Shown: piece after piece, positions 22,578 through 35,928 of the stretch
Layout of the letters: each line of letters begins with the position of its first letter
Position numbering within the stretch: position 1 is the first letter of the stretch
Source: Ophiodon elongatus
Taxonomy: Eukaryota; Chordata; Actinopteri; Perciformes; Hexagrammidae
Length of the DNA: 64,000 bases
Reading direction: 5' to 3'
Assembly: GCA_016806645.1 (NCBI GenBank)
Contig: JACSYO010000132.1
Span: 454,501 to 518,500 of the forward strand
Made by a program: the position numbers and the translations under genes
The notes under the pieces: model-generated
Told to the model about the DNA's origin: nothing
What the model saw: only the letters and a program-made list of their open reading frames with translations
The model's database searches: none

Positions 22578-24231
22578 AATGTTGAAATATTTCAATGGGA
22601 TAAGTGATTTTTTAAATTAACTTTTTTATTTTAAGTACCATCTACTGTACTCCAAATTAACCCCATTTGAAAAACACTGCAATAGTTGCCAAGACATTTC
22701 AAGAAACGTTTTTAAAAAGTGTTAACCCCTGGTGGCATTAGAGGAATAGTCCAGAGTTTGGCACCATAAGTATCCATCTGTCATTGAGATATATCTGTCT
22801 GAACCAAAGGTTGACCGGCATTGCCTGAGAGCCTTGCCGCTGGCATTGCTGACAACAGGTTTGTATCAGATCTTCATGTCTACAGTAATATTGTAATTAC
22901 AGATGCTCACAACTGGCTGACATATGCCATTGAACGTTAACTGTCTGCTGCAATTCCTGTGACACTGTGAGACAGACGTTTATGTGGAAGTGAATTCTGT
23001 ATAACCAGCTAAGTGTTTGGTAAGGAGCTCTAGATTGAAGAGGCAACCATTTTGATACGTGAACTGGAGGCTGTGTTTCCCATTTCTTGCTATATATTAA
23101 AAAGCAGCCAAGGGTGTTAAGAGATAGGAGTGGAGATGTGTAAATTAGTTCAGGAAGCATCAGATGTCCTCATAGTCCAGTCAATCTGTGTTTTGAGGGG
23201 GATAAAACTGCAATAGTAATCATTCAAGGTGTGATCCCTAGGGACATCCAAATATCAATAGAAGAACACCATTTTCACTGCATCACAGCTTTGCTTCTGA
23301 AAATGCTATTTTCACATAATTTATGTCTATCCATTGGTTTTCTATGGTGTTCACAAATGTTCCTTTTTTAAATAAAGAAAAACAACATTATTTATCATTA
23401 CATTTGTCAGATATGTTTTCCATTAAAACCACGTTCCATATCAGCACACAAACTGAAACCTTGAGGCCCTCAGACTTTTGTACACACGGAGCAATGTTGA
23501 TGCGTCTGACATATGCCAGGTCATTTGCTATCACCTTGATATGTGGGATGACTAACGCTTGTTCAACTTTGTGGGTGATGCACACAATAATTCCCATGCC
23601 ATAGAACGCTCCTCCAGATATTAGGATGCGCAATCTCTGCAACCTATTGCATGAGGCGCCCGAGTGTGAATCCATTAACCTAAAGTTTCTCTGCGGCTGT
23701 AGCTCTTCTTCAGCGCACCTGCACCACGGTACGTGAATGGCCAAACCCAAGGTCATCCAGGCTGTCAGCTCTTGGTCTGGTGGCTTGCATCATGGCTCGA
23801 CCGAGGGAATTTACTTTTAGTTCCTTTTCTTTCCCAGCAAATAGTGTGCACAGGAAGAGTTGCAGAGACTGTGAAACCTATTGCAATGTCTTCATCACTG
23901 ATAATGCTTGCTGGACTGGTCAGATAGGTACTATGTCCCCGCACACAAGGGCTTAATCCTCACTCAGACTTAAAGGGGGGTTGAGATACAGGGATCTAGT
24001 GGGATTGAAATTCAGCCCGTGAGTTTGACGTTGGAGAGGTGTTTTAGAAAAGGTTTTGGCATTCATTTTAACAATAATACAGTGTTTGTGGTATTACGAG
24101 AGCCTGGTTACACTTTTGTCACGTCTTGCTGACACCTGCCTGTATAAGCACATCACCACTGCACTGAATCAAGACCAGATTTCATCAAAATCAAGGATTA
24201 ATCCAAATTGTGAAGGTCCGGTCGTAGAATG
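22578..24231. other. Unannotated 1.65-kb stretch
   Basis: Overlapping opposite-strand frames of 93 and 122 codons at 23323-23756 show no recognisable domain. No repeat assigned. Confidence 0.45.
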
Positions 24232-24270
24232 TGTTGTTAATATTGATCGGGGGGATCAATATTAACAACA
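24232..24270. repeat. Hairpin, 17-bp perfect arms with G5 loop
   Basis: TGTTGTTAATATTGATC (24232-24248) and GATCAATATTAACAACA (24254-24270) are exact reverse complements around GGGGG. Confidence 0.95.
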
Positions 24271-25474
24271 TATTCTCTCTCCCATCTCATCAGAAACTGA
24301 AGGTTAGTCAGTGCCCCTTGGCCTTACACATTTAGCCTTCAGTGCACTGATGGTGCTGATTGACAAACCCTCAGTTTACTACATGGCCTGAATAAACTTA
24401 CAGAGGAGAAAAAAAGAACAAGATGTGTTACCATTCTGACCACCTTAGCCAGGTTATTAAATTATGACTCTTCTTCGGGTAAAGGACCCTGATATCTGGA
24501 TTCTTTACTGTGAACATAGGAGAAATATAATGAATGCACATTCATTCATTTGTCATAAGTATCTAAAACGTGTTGCCTCTGTGTTTTGAATTTTTGTCAC
24601 TCACAATTAGAAATTTAGGAACAAAACTAACTGTAAATGATGGAATACAGGAAACTGAATTGTGATGCTACATAACAAGTACCCTAATTGATATGTAATG
24701 CTAAGCTAACACATGTTTATAGAAGGAAGAGTGCTTTGACACGTTGGTTTTGAACCTTCTGTTGACCTCCTCTCTCCCATTCCCTGATTCCACATCTCTC
24801 AATAAGTTGGTCTTCTATTTAAATTTGTATAACTTAAATACTCATGCTAATGAATAAATAACCATACACTGTAGATCAAGCCTTAAATGAGCCTATCCCT
24901 TTACACTAATCACAGAAGTATTTGTGTACTTTATATACATCCACAGCTATCTTAAAGGTTATGTCTTAGTTAATCCTTGCAGTTTGGATATGCATTTTAA
25001 TCTTCACTATTAATACCTTGTGTTTTGCATTTGATCTAATATTTGCTTTGTAGGCATACAAAATCAAAAACACATATCTCTAAATATAGTGTGCTTTTAT
25101 ACATTGTTGTGCAAGCATACAAATCTCTTAATTTGAAAACATCTAAGTTTATAAATAATATGTATTGTTAATTTCATGATAACCAATTCTGTTTGTTTCC
25201 TGCCACATAACGATGCTGATGGTTCAGCCAGCAATATTTCTCTCAACTGCAGCTCACAGACCACCACCCCATCTGCTCCAGCTGCCCTCCCTCTGCCTCT
25301 TGTCTCTCACGCAGGATACTGATTTATGTTCAGTTTTTATCTTAACCATTCATTTACTATTCATATCGGTACACATATCGACATAGGCATGTCTGTGGCT
25401 GTGCTTGTCATGATAACCTGAATGTCATCTGTTGAATCAACTGATCCGATTTTATTTCATGATTTATTTCAAAG
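24271..25474. other. Unannotated 1.2-kb stretch
   Basis: AT-rich; a short CATT run near 24540. No gene or repeat family recognised. Confidence 0.5.
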
Positions 25475-25855
25475 TGTTTGGTACCGTTCTATAACGGAGA
25501 CAGCCGGGCTCCTAACGATGGAAGAATAAAACTGAATATGTAATTTAACTTGTATTAATTCTGTGAGGTTAAATGAGAAAGAATCAAGATAGTCTGTTAA
25601 GATTGGAGTGATTGGCTGTTCGACACCCCTTTTACAGAAGATAATATAAAGACGCAGAATAACGTCTAATCTGGATTGGACGCTGAGGTGTGATCTCCTC
25701 TTGGGGACTGGAATATTTCTTGTAAAATCAAGATGCTGTGCAGTGTATGTTGTATGTTTATGTGAGGGTGCTTTTAGGTTTGCTCCCCATGGAATCAAAT
25801 AAATCATTTTGGAGGTGTTGCTTCTGTTGCAGGTCTGGATATTCATGTTTTGTGT
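25475..25855 (+). other. Possible LTR-like segment (weak)
   Basis: A TATA-like ATAATATAAAG near 25640 is followed about 155 bases later by AAATAAATCA and a GTTGC-rich stretch, an order seen in LTRs. I found no convincing TG...CA ends with a target duplication. The 125-codon minus-strand frame over this region looks accidental. Confidence 0.2.
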
Positions 25856-26495
25856 ACTAGTTTGTGTGATAATAGCTGCAGCTTCATGACAAGTGCTCCT
25901 GACTTAACTAATCAACAGTGACTTTTACTCTCCCACAAAAATTGTAATTATCTCTGCGGCACTTCAAATGCCCTGAAACTAAACTCTACAATGTTTTGGG
26001 TTAGTGATTACTGACTTATGTGACATGAATCAGGAGGCATTCGGTATCTAATACTGTAACAATTCATCACGGAGCAGGATAGTTTGGCCTTGGGCAAACA
26101 GCTCATTTGTGTTACGCCACCAGCAGACGGTACCTGTAGAAGCAACACTGATGATGATTGCATATCAGTTTTCATTCACATAAGGGCCATAAAGCCATTA
26201 TGTGAACATGTTGTACAGGTTGCTACATGATTCCGTGCACTCTTTGCTATTTGTGTTTGTCATTTTGTGTGTCACAGCTCTCTATTTTACTTTACCAATG
26301 CATATGAATAAATGAATGAATACTGCCCAGTATTTGCGCAATTACGTCCATATTGGATTATCCCACACTTTGTGATTTATATCCAATGTGTTATATCCAA
26401 TCAGTGCCAATACAAGAAGTAGTGTGTCCTTTTGGTGAGGTAGAAGGTGTGGGTGTGGAGGTCTGGGTGGCTAGCTGATGGGCATGTTTTTACAA
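25856..26495. other. Unannotated stretch
   Basis: No gene or repeat recognised upstream of the LINE. Confidence 0.5.
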
Positions 26496-27948
26496 AATTT
26501 AACCATGTTCAGGGATGCAGCCACCCAGGAGAACCACATCGATCTGGAGGAAAATACACCAACAGTGACATCATATGTCAGCAAATGTGTTGATGTGGTA
26601 ATCAGAAAGATAATAAATTAATTCCCCAACCTGAAAGCCTGGATATATGAAGAGGTGAGGGCTCTATCCAGAAACAAAGAAGGTGCCTTTTGGTTCGGTG
26701 ACACGGAAGCATACAGCATTGCCAGAGCAAGACTGAAAGCTGGCATCAAGGAGCGGAGGTGTCACGGGAGACCGGGGAGCACTGGAGAACACTAAAGATA
26801 TGTGGCAGAATGTCACAGGCTACCAAAGCAGGAGCGCCTCCGTCATGTGTGCGGCCACGTTGCCAGATGAGCTGAACACCTTTTGTGCTCGCTTTGATCT
26901 CCTCAACAAAGAGTCAGCTGTCAAGTGTACCCTGCCTGCAGAGGACTGTGTCCATTCTAAATGACTATTGCCCTGTGGCACTCACCCCCATCCTGATGAA
27001 GTGCTTTAAGAAACTGGTTCTCCAGCACATCAAAAAATAAATAATTAAAAATAAAACATCGCAGTCAGGCGGGACCCTCCCCAGTTTTCATACAGAGCCA
27101 CTAGATCCACAGAGGATGACGTCTTCACTGGTCTCCACTCAGCCCTCACACACCCTGAAAATAACAAGGCCTACATGGAAATGTTATGCATTGATTTCAG
27201 CCCAGCATTCAATGCAATCTACACTCAACTGGTTGTAGAACTTCCTCACAAACAGACCCCAGGCAGTTTGGATTGGTAGCAACCTAGGGCTGTGTGCTCA
27301 GCCCCCTCCTGTTCATGCTGTGCACCCACAACTGCTACCCCGACGTGAAGAAAACTCTGTTCTGAAGTTTACAGATGACACTACTGATGTCATCAACCAG
27401 ATCACAAAAGATTGTTGATTTTAGAAAATAGGAAGGCAAAGACACACACCCGTCAAAACATCAGTGGAGCTGAGGTGGAGCAAGTGAACAGCATTATAAA
27501 GAACCTGTCATGGTCATCACACATCTCCATTCTGGTGAAAAAAAGCTCATAAAAGCTGTATTTCTTAAGGAAACTTAAAAAGGCTAAAGTTTTTACAGAG
27601 GAAAAATAGAAAGCACTCTGAATGGAAACACTACAAACTGGCCTGGGATGTGCATGGCCCAGGAGAGCAGGGCTCTACAGCGGGGGATTAGAACCATACA
27701 GAACACCTATATGGTTCCATCGACTGAGCATCAGTGATATCGGGGAGAAGAGGTGCCTGTGAAGAACCTAAAGGATATTAAAAGACAAAACCCACCCAGA
27801 CACAGCCTCTTCACCATGCTGCCATCTGGCAAGAGATACACAATATCATCTGCAGTATTACCAGTCTTCAGACTAGCCTTCTTCCTCGTGGTAACCTTTG
27901 AAGTCATTGCTCTTGTAAACTTGAATAAATTGTTTAAAAGCACCGTTT
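26496..27948 (+). mobile_element. Rex1/L2-like LINE, long but heavily decayed ORF2
   Basis: Blocks in the order of a Rex1/L2-type polyprotein can be followed over 1.45 kb in changing frames. First, linker sequence FPNLKAWIYEEVRALSRNKE and TEAYSIARARLKAGIKE. Then the start of the reverse transcriptase domain near 26940-27040, a motif-A region (CIDFSPAFN) near 27188-27215, and FTDDTTDVI holding the catalytic Asp pair at 27374-27379. Last is the C-terminal HSLFTMLPSGKRYT region near 27800-27830. Many stops, deletions and frameshifts separate the blocks, so it cannot encode a working protein. The 68-codon frame at 27753-27959 is the C-terminal remnant. Confidence 0.85.
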
Positions 27949-28559
27949 GGCTTGGTTAACTTTCCCACCTCCGTTAAAGAACATCGCACAGTTGCTTCCA
28001 TGAGCATTTCATTTGAAACCATACGGCACTGTCTCCCATATAGACAGTTCTAAACGGAGCTTAAATCTATGATGAAGTCAGATGAATAATTTTGGCTGAG
28101 CAGTCACCGAAAGATACTACAACAGAAAGGTTCAAATCATTTCAAGGTGGGGCTTAAGAGAAGAAAACACATTATTCTCCAAGACAACTGATAATAGGCC
28201 TGAACACTAAAATAGTAGTAGTTACCTATTGTCACCATAACACAACTCAGCTCCAACTTTCTTTCAGTGACTAAAAGAGTAGCATGCCATTGCGTTACCT
28301 GTGGTAACAAGCTGCCTTGTCTCTAGGCTGAAGTATTTGATGTTGTCCCTCCTGTCAGTCTTTTAATAGCATCCACTGGAAGCTCCACTGCTAGTGTCCA
28401 GGTATCTCCTAGTCACTCGACTGCCAGATGCTCAGATGAGGTAACAATGTGCTTGTGGATGAAACATGTTTGATAGAAGAAAAGACAAACATTTTGTGGT
28501 GCAACAAATTGTGGATATCATGACACAATTTTCATAATGTTGGTTGAAACAATCAAAAT
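27949..28559. other. Unannotated stretch
   Basis: Nothing recognised between the LINE and the Tc1/mariner-type element. Confidence 0.5.
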
Positions 28560-30060
28560 GAATTTAAAGGTTGAACAAAAACATTGCATGAAATGGTACA
28601 ATCATTTTTATACACAGTCCTCTATTTTCGAATGTGATTGATCGAATCAACATCATCTTAAATAAATTGTTACTGGAATCCATGGATATTACAAAATGTG
28701 GGATTTCCTCCATTGTGGTGCTTTGCCAGGACTATATTGCAGCTGTCTTCAGTTGTTGGTCTTTCTGCCTTGACGTTTGGTAAAATGGACTTGTATTTGC
28801 ATTGCTCCTTTGTAGTCTTCCAACCACTCAAAGCACTTTAACACTACATGTCATCATTCATCCATTCACACACATTCATACACTGATGGGAGGGGCGACC
28901 ATGCAATATTCCACCTGCCCATCTGGACTCTAACTAATTCACACTAATTTAGTGTATTGCCCAAGGAAACAGACATGGACGAGGTCCCGGAGATCAAACC
29001 ACCAATCTTCGGACTGGAAGATGATCCGCTCTACCCCTGAGCCAGTAAGTGAAACACATGCTTGATCAGGTTGAGATAAGGTGATTGACTGAGCCATTGC
29101 ACACGATTCATTTTCTTTGTCTTAAAAAACTACAAGTTGCAGTCACAGTGAAGTGTCATCATATTAACTTTGCTCTATTTGGCTGAATCTGAGCAGAGAG
29201 TGGATCCCCTCTAAAATTCACATAATTAACAAACACTAATGAACCAATACCACTGGAAGCCATGCATGCCCATGGCATCATACTGCCTCCATTGTGTTTC
29301 AGAGATGTGTATGCTTTGTATCATGAGCCATTCCAACCCGTCTTCATATTGCATACCATCATTCTGGTTCAGGTTGATCATATTTGATCTGTCCAAAGAA
29401 TGCTGTTCCTGGATTGGGATAGCTTTTTTAGATGTTTACTGGCACAATCTAATCCAGCCTTTCTATTCCTGACGAATATTGATGCACCTTTGTATTTGCT
29501 CTCATGAAGTATTTTCTTCATAGCAGTCCTAAAGAGTGTTCTTCACTTGGTTGGATGTTGTGAACGATTTTTCTTCACCATGGAAAGCACCCTTCAATCA
29601 TCCACCACTGTTGTCTTCAGTGGATGGCCAGGCCTTTTTGTGTTGTTTTGTGTAGTTCACCAGTGCATTCTTCTTTTTTTCAGTTCAGAATGCAGATTTG
29701 GCCACTGATGGATTTTTTCTTGCAGCCTTCGTTTGACCCTTATCTACAGAGAGAGCTCCCTTGACCTCGTGTTATGGGTTCAGAGCCACAGCTTCCAAAT
29801 GCACATGCCACACTGGACATCTTTTCCCTGCTTAATCGATAGATAAATAACAAAAGAATAGCCCACACTTGTCCATGAAGCAACTTCTGAGTCAGTTGTC
29901 CTATTATACCTTTGGTCCCTTGAAAAGAGCGGGCTACATGTTACAGAACTGCAACTTGGATGTGGATACTCTCAAAATAAGACTGAGGGTATGTACTTCA
30001 AGCCCAAATCCATTTTATAACTGTAACTTGAACATGCTTTGGTAAGCAGCTAAAATGTCA
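28560..30060 (-). mobile_element. Tc1/mariner-type element with broken transposase
   Basis: On the minus strand, pieces of an IS630/Tc1/mariner DDE transposase can be read from high to low coordinates. They are KNPSVAKSAF-like text (about 29700), WPSTEDNSGG (about 29620), FTTSNQVKNT (about 29560), ILWTDQ with the first catalytic Asp codon at 29387-29389, KHNGGSMMPWACMASSGIGS (about 29250-29310), LSAQIQPN (about 29195) and SQSPYLNLIKHVFHL (about 29050-29095). Frames change repeatedly and there are stops. In the last block the expected catalytic Glu is Lys (29061-29063). Flanking sequence at both ends matches the untranslated parts of this fish family, but terminal inverted repeats were not delimited, so the outer ends are approximate. 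A SINE-like repeat interrupts it at 28781-29044. Confidence 0.8.
28781..29044 (-). repeat. SINE-like repeat nested in the Tc1/mariner element
   Basis: Starts TAAAATGGACTTGTATTTGC, then CCACTCAAAGCACTTTAACAC, CATTCACACACATTCATACAC, TTGCCCAAGGAAACAGACATG, GGAGATCAAACCACCAATC and CTCTACCCCTGAGCCA. Transposase-related sequence stops at about 28780 and resumes at about 29045, so the SINE inserted after the transposon. On the minus strand the right end is the tRNA-like head. Confidence 0.8.
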
Positions 30061-31162
30061 GTGTGTGACTAGCATGGTTCAAATTGTGCATAAACATAAT
30101 GACCTGTGGATCCATCCTTCCTAAAGTCCACATTACTGGTAAGCAACAGTAAGATAGAAGTTGGCTTTTCTTAGTGCACTGAGACAAAGCAAGCATCTGC
30201 TCAGGATGACAACAGCAAGGAGTTCATTCCAATGGCCGACACAATTTACACATTTAAATCAGCTCTAGTATTGGAAACAACAGAAAGTTCAAAGCATGAA
30301 TATGTTGCAGGATATCTTCCACATATTTAATGCCTTCTTGCGTCAAGGCATTAATTATTTCAGTATTCTGAAGACAATACTATGTGTTTATCCACTTTAC
30401 CACAGCTTTTGAGATTGTATACAATCATGAGTATCATCCAAACGCTGTGAATTAAAAGATTCAACTTCATTGTCCTGAGGGTCAGTTGTCGTAGAACCAT
30501 GGCAGCAGCCCAGCACTTTTACACTGATACAATTATTCAATCCACCGCAGCAGGCCTCAAACAGATTAAAGGCAAACATAGTATCAAAACCCTCTTTTTA
30601 TTTTAATAGTACTAATAATATCATGTCAATTTATGAAAATAATATCCATCGATAATAGTAATCTGATAAAGACAAGGGAAATTAATTTGGTATGATTTTG
30701 AACCTTTCAAACACAGAGGTGATTCAAGGTGTGTGCAAGTTAGGAATTACCCTGACACGTAATAAAATAAATAAAAGCTCAAAGAATGGATTGTACATTA
30801 CATTCCAACTATTTGTTAAGTTAATTAATTATTAAAGTTAGTTAAAGTGAAATAATTGTTGTACCTAATTAATTTCCATTTGACCGTGTTCAGTATCTAA
30901 ATTGTCACATTTTAAATGTCCAATAGTTTTTAGAAAAACTTTGTTTCAACTTAGATCTACCATACTTCCTATACCACGTGTTTACATTTTTTCAGTTCTA
31001 GAGACTAAAAAGGCTCACTTGAGATTTAAAGCAAGACTGTTTTCAGGCATAGGTGAGCTGGGCGGTTCCCTATGATGCTACCAGCTCAGAAAGAGGAGGA
31101 ATACATCTTTTTAAATGTAATAATAAATTCCATATCTGCAGTCAAATGCAAACACTGGATTC
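30061..31162. other. Unannotated 1.1-kb stretch
   Basis: AT-rich, with a small hairpin (AATGCCTT and AAGGCATT arms) near 30330-30353. No gene or repeat family recognised. Confidence 0.5.
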
Positions 31163-31430
31163 TTAAAATAAAACCCAGCTGCTCACTCTGCACTAAACAC
31201 ACGATACTGAGTCTGCAGACTCTGAGGGAGGACACTCTGTTGGGGCTGATGCACGATGTCATATCATTATTGTGTGACCCTCACAGTCCATTCGCTCAGA
31301 CCACTGCGTTAGCATCATGTATGACTAACCAGATTACTCCATTCAAACATCTTATGATTCTCACCGGGGTAAAACTTGGATACGGATACTGTGTGCAACC
31401 TTCTCTTAATATTATTTGAGCTACGCACTG
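31163..31430 (+). repeat. Dispersed repeat, related to 49333-49600
   Basis: Shared phrases with the second copy include TTAAAATAAAACCC, CTCACTCTGCACTA, GGACACT, TTGTGTGACCC, CATGTAT, CATTCAAACA and GGATACT ... ACTGTGTG in the same order. Identity is modest. Family not recognised. The 115-codon frame at 31072-31419 lies mostly in this repeat and is not supported as a gene. Confidence 0.55.
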
Positions 31431-34400
31431 GAACTAAAGTAGGGTTATGAATCTCCCAAGCCGATTCACAGCCAATGAAGCCAGGCAGGTCCCATTGTGC
31501 TCTCTCAAACCTGTCTGTACAGCGTTGTAATGCTGAGCCTCAGAATATATAAAAATGGTTTGTAGTTTCAGTTAATGATGTGACAGCAGCATCAGCGAAC
31601 CTGTCTATTACAGTGACGTTTTGCAGGTGACCCACACTCCTAAAGGGCTGCTGTTGGTTGATAATATCGCCCTCGCCTCTTTTCTTGAGCTGTGATGTTT
31701 GGCCTACCAACATCTTGGGCTTATGGGAAAAAGGTGTTCCTTAAAGGCCACTGGAAACAACTAATATTTATATTAAAATATAATGATTGTTTTCAGCTAT
31801 CATTCCTCTCCGGGCATATAAAGCGAGCCACACAACTTAGTGTTGAAAAAGTTGCAGTTTTTTTCATGGTTACAAATGTCAGTACAATTTTGGATACGGT
31901 TTTCTTATGCTACAATGAATTTTACTGGGAACTCAGAACAAGTCTTTCAAGTCAGAATACGTCGTGACGTCACAGCAACAAGGTGGCACACACAGTGAAC
32001 AATAAGTAGATATTGCTTTTCATAAATTTTTACTCCATGCAGTGTTGTGAAATGTGCTGTAACAACTTCATAGCTGCCATTTCCATTTAATTCAGTTAAT
32101 TCGTGCTTGATAGAGGTATTTAGGAGCATTTAGGCTAGACGCCTACTCCTCCTGTTTCTTAACAGAGTTACCACGGATCCTTAAAATTACTTAAATTTGA
32201 TTTTCAGAATTTAAGGTTGTAACTGTTCTTAAAAAGTTGTATTCTTCGCTAATTTTCTGTGGTTATTGATGTAGGTCCTCTGTAAACTTGCCATGCCAAC
32301 ATCCGTTTGCTGCGGCCATCCAGGTTTTTCCAAGCAGATGCTCTTGGACACATTTTGATCGGAAGTCGGGAATACCAACTCCAAATTGTTGGCTTCCAAC
32401 TTTCAATGCATTACTACTGGAACAGAACCGGGGAGTTTCGGTTTCACTTCGCCCATCTATAATAATGCCTCCTTTCTTTTGCCAACCTCTTTAAACACCC
32501 AAAACAGATTTTCATAAAGACATATACATATATTTTCCTCATACCACAAGGAGTACTACTCAGGGGGAAATCCTGTCCTTGATGTTATCTATTGCAATAA
32601 CATAACATGAATAATATGGAATAGACAGACCATTTAAAGTAATATACCCAGTGAAAGTGAGGATACATATTTATGGCATATATGTGAACATTTTTCCTTC
32701 AAGATAAACACATAAAACACACTCCCTGCGGAGCTTTTCTGAAACTGAGTGCCAGAATGTCAATCAGAGTCTGAAGTGACACGTAGCTCAGCGTGCCGCC
32801 GAACGCAAGACGTGTGTGATTTCTTCAGGGCGTATTTTCAGAGAAAGCTGCAGATGGTGTTCAAAACTTTACAAGGTAAAGATGACACACAGTTGGATTG
32901 TAATGGAATGCTGAAGTCTGCTTACCCATACATAGAACTGGTGCACAGTGTGTCTTTAGGTATGAACAATACAGGCTGAAGAGTAATATGTGATATGATG
33001 GTTTAGAATTTTCTCATGTTTTCTAGTTTTTGGTAATTGTAATAATTCAATCATTTGAGATTTAATGAAGCAGAATTCTTTCAAACAACTTTAACTAAAA
33101 ATCTGAAAAAGTCAGAATAATGTGCTTATATTAAGGTAATCTAAACCATGGGATTATGTTGATATGAATAAAAGCAGTAATATCATTAACTGTGGATGAA
33201 AAAAAATGTGGTACCTTCAAAAGGCACTCTTTATAAGCTGCAATTAATGGTGTTTCAGGTTGCCAGGTTGTGAAAAGAATGGATATTGTATTAAGGGTAA
33301 CACAGAATAAATTCTTTATTCACACTTGTTCATGGTCTCACATAGCAGTTGAAAGGCAATGACTCCCATCATTGCTTAAAGACGTGCTGTTTTCAGCGAG
33401 CACTCATAGTGACTTTAGCCATTTGTCCTTTACAACATTCAACAATTGGGGGAACCCATCAAGCTATTAGGTTTGTATAAGCTAGCAAGCTTTCAAACAT
33501 TAGCACTGGTTCCCACTCGAGCTTACTTGTCCTTAATGTTAACCAAACAGCCGCTGAACCATCAACAGCTCTTGCACACTGCTGCGTAACATAATGATGA
33601 TTGGCCCCGCAGCGAGTGTGCACATGCTCATACACACACAATCACTCCAGACAATTGCAAAAAAGACAATTGCTACGCCACCATGGAGAGGCTCTCTATG
33701 CAAATCCCATCCTGCATAGCAGCTGGTACCAATGCTAATTCAACATCCTGACCTGGACTCAGCAGGCGAATGTTATCAAAGACACAAATTACAGTGGATG
33801 CTCATTTTACAACATCGGAGAGGTAGAAAATATATTACTCAGTGAGCACGTTGAGGAATTTCAACGTTGATTTCTAGTTAAAAACTGGATGATATTCAGT
33901 CTAAACGTCTGAGAACTATTTAAGCTTTGTAAGTACTTGAACTACAGGAATCCAATAATGCAAACCAAAATCAGCACCATTAGTATTATTTTATGCTGCT
34001 CACGATGCGGGCTAGGCTGCCAGCTTATAGCATTAGTACGATAGCTTATAGCATACTACATACTGTAGCATGGAACAACAGTAAACATAAACATTTAAAC
34101 GTTAGAACATTTTGTTTATCGGCCATTTCACAAATAAAATACACTACAGAAAGCGAGTGTAATATTCAGTTATGGTAAAAAGACGTCCAAAATTGGTTCA
34201 AAATAAAAAGTTTTATATGCTATTATTAGCACAATGTAGTGGATGAAAATATTCACTGTAGAAAATCCAGGTTAAATATGGTCTAAATGTGAATGTTCAA
34301 TCAACGTCTTCGAATAGTCAAAAACGACTATGGTACTCACCCATTAGAAGTTCACTTACGGGTCTTTAACGTCATCGACACTGCTGAAGATCAGAGTCCT

Positions 34401-35839
34401 ATCAGAGTACCCTTAAAGGGATATCAATTCCACTATCAATTCCAGAACTACACAGTGCAGTTACCCCCGTTAGTTGATGTCATAAAACAAAACTGAGTTA
34501 AAATAAGTCTTTTGCTGACTTGGTTTCAAACAGGACATGGACGTTGGTCTCCTTAGTGAAAGTTCTGTGTTTACTTCTCAGTCTTTACACTACATTAGTT
34601 GCTCTGAGTATCTAATACTGAAACCTCATACAGGTGCTTAAAGGCTGCCTCAGTGCATCTGTATCAGAAGCCCCGGGCTATTGACCAAGCCTCTATTTGC
34701 CGATAGAGGAGTGAGAACGGGTTGACCAGACCAGACTGTTAACTAATCTATAAAGCATCATTATCAACCATTTATCAATCATCAATGAAGTCATTAGTTT
34801 CAACATATAAACACTTTGGAAAGGTTGATCTATCAAAAGTAGTGCCAAAGTTATGAAAAAGTCTAATATAATATTACATTATTTTTCATGTCAAGGTTTT
34901 CAAAGACAATTCCTCAAGAGGGAAAAAAAAGAGATGTATCAGCTGCAGAATTTATAACCGAGAAGAAGAATGAGTTATGGCTGGTAATGCATCAGATGTC
35001 TCATGATAAGCCACATGAATGTCAAGCAACAACCTTTTTTCTTGAAAATCTGACGCTGGATCATATTAACGTTGTGATTACAAAGGAGGTGGGGGTGGGG
35101 CACAACTTGACTTTGCTTGTATTGCGGGACCAAAGGAAAGTATTGAAAGAAAAGATTTGATGTTCCATCCTCCTACGTGTTCTGATGAATGGGAGCTAGA
35201 TGGCTAAAGCTGAGGTCATCCATCATGAGCTGTATTGTTAATTAATGTTGTAGGAGGGGAGCCAAGGAGGCCTGTTCCACATCAGCAAAAAGAAAAGCTA
35301 CTGCTTTTCTTTCAGCTCTCAGAAGGACTGCCGACTTAAAACGTAACTCTTTGCTTTGAGAATCACTCAGATAATGATGCAGAGGACACTCGTAGGGAGA
35401 CATAGACTAATAGTAAAACACACACTTGTATATACATGCAGTCAGAGAACTACCTGAGCATTACACTCTCTCACACACCGTGTACTTGTCACTGTAGCTC
35501 GAAGCAAAGGTATCCCCTGCCATGTAATAGCCTCAACCTCACCCATATCAGCCTGAGATGTGACTGGTTTTCATAATGAGTTTTCATTACATTACAATAT
35601 GATTTATGTGAGTGGTCAGTTTGAACACTCTGCCATTGTAAATCATCCCAAAGGGAAATCCCTGCAAATAAACAAGCATGTCATGATCGTCAGCATAAAG
35701 TGATGTTAAGTCATTACAGGCGGCTCGGGAACACGTCCGCTCCTCAGAATGCCGACCAATAGAAAGTCTCATGACAAATGGGAGATGTAAAGCTTCATGT
35801 GTATGAAGTTATTTGTATTCTTGGGTGCGTTTAGCGACG
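31431..35839. other. Unannotated 4.4-kb stretch
   Basis: The longest feature-poor interval of the first half. Frames of 60-91 codons have no domains. A 9-bp-arm hairpin (AAGAAAAGC, TACT loop, GCTTTTCTT) lies at about 35290-35311. Confidence 0.5.
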
Positions 35840-35928
35840 TGGGGGGGACGTGAGGGGGGGGGGGGGCCTGGGAGGGGGGAGGGTGGCGGGGGAAGGGGGT
35901 GGCGGGGGGGGATGCTTGGGGGGAGGAA
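35840..35928 (+). repeat. G-rich tract with G-quadruplex potential
   Basis: More than ten runs of three or more G occur within about 90 bases, including a run of 14, on the plus strand with short A, T or C breaks. The 120-130 codon frames crossing it (Gly-rich on plus, Pro-rich on minus) are composition artefacts. Confidence 0.9.

Noticed and set aside
23323..23756. Overlapping 93- and 122-codon frames on opposite strands
   Set aside because: Mutual shadows with no recognisable domain or splice structure.
25469..25846. 125-codon minus-strand frame as a gene
   Set aside because: It overlaps an LTR-like stretch, has no domain, and the composition matches the non-coding surroundings.
34888..35160. 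90-codon plus-strand frame starting at ATG as a small gene
   Set aside because: No recognisable domain, no promoter or splice evidence, and flanks show the same base composition.
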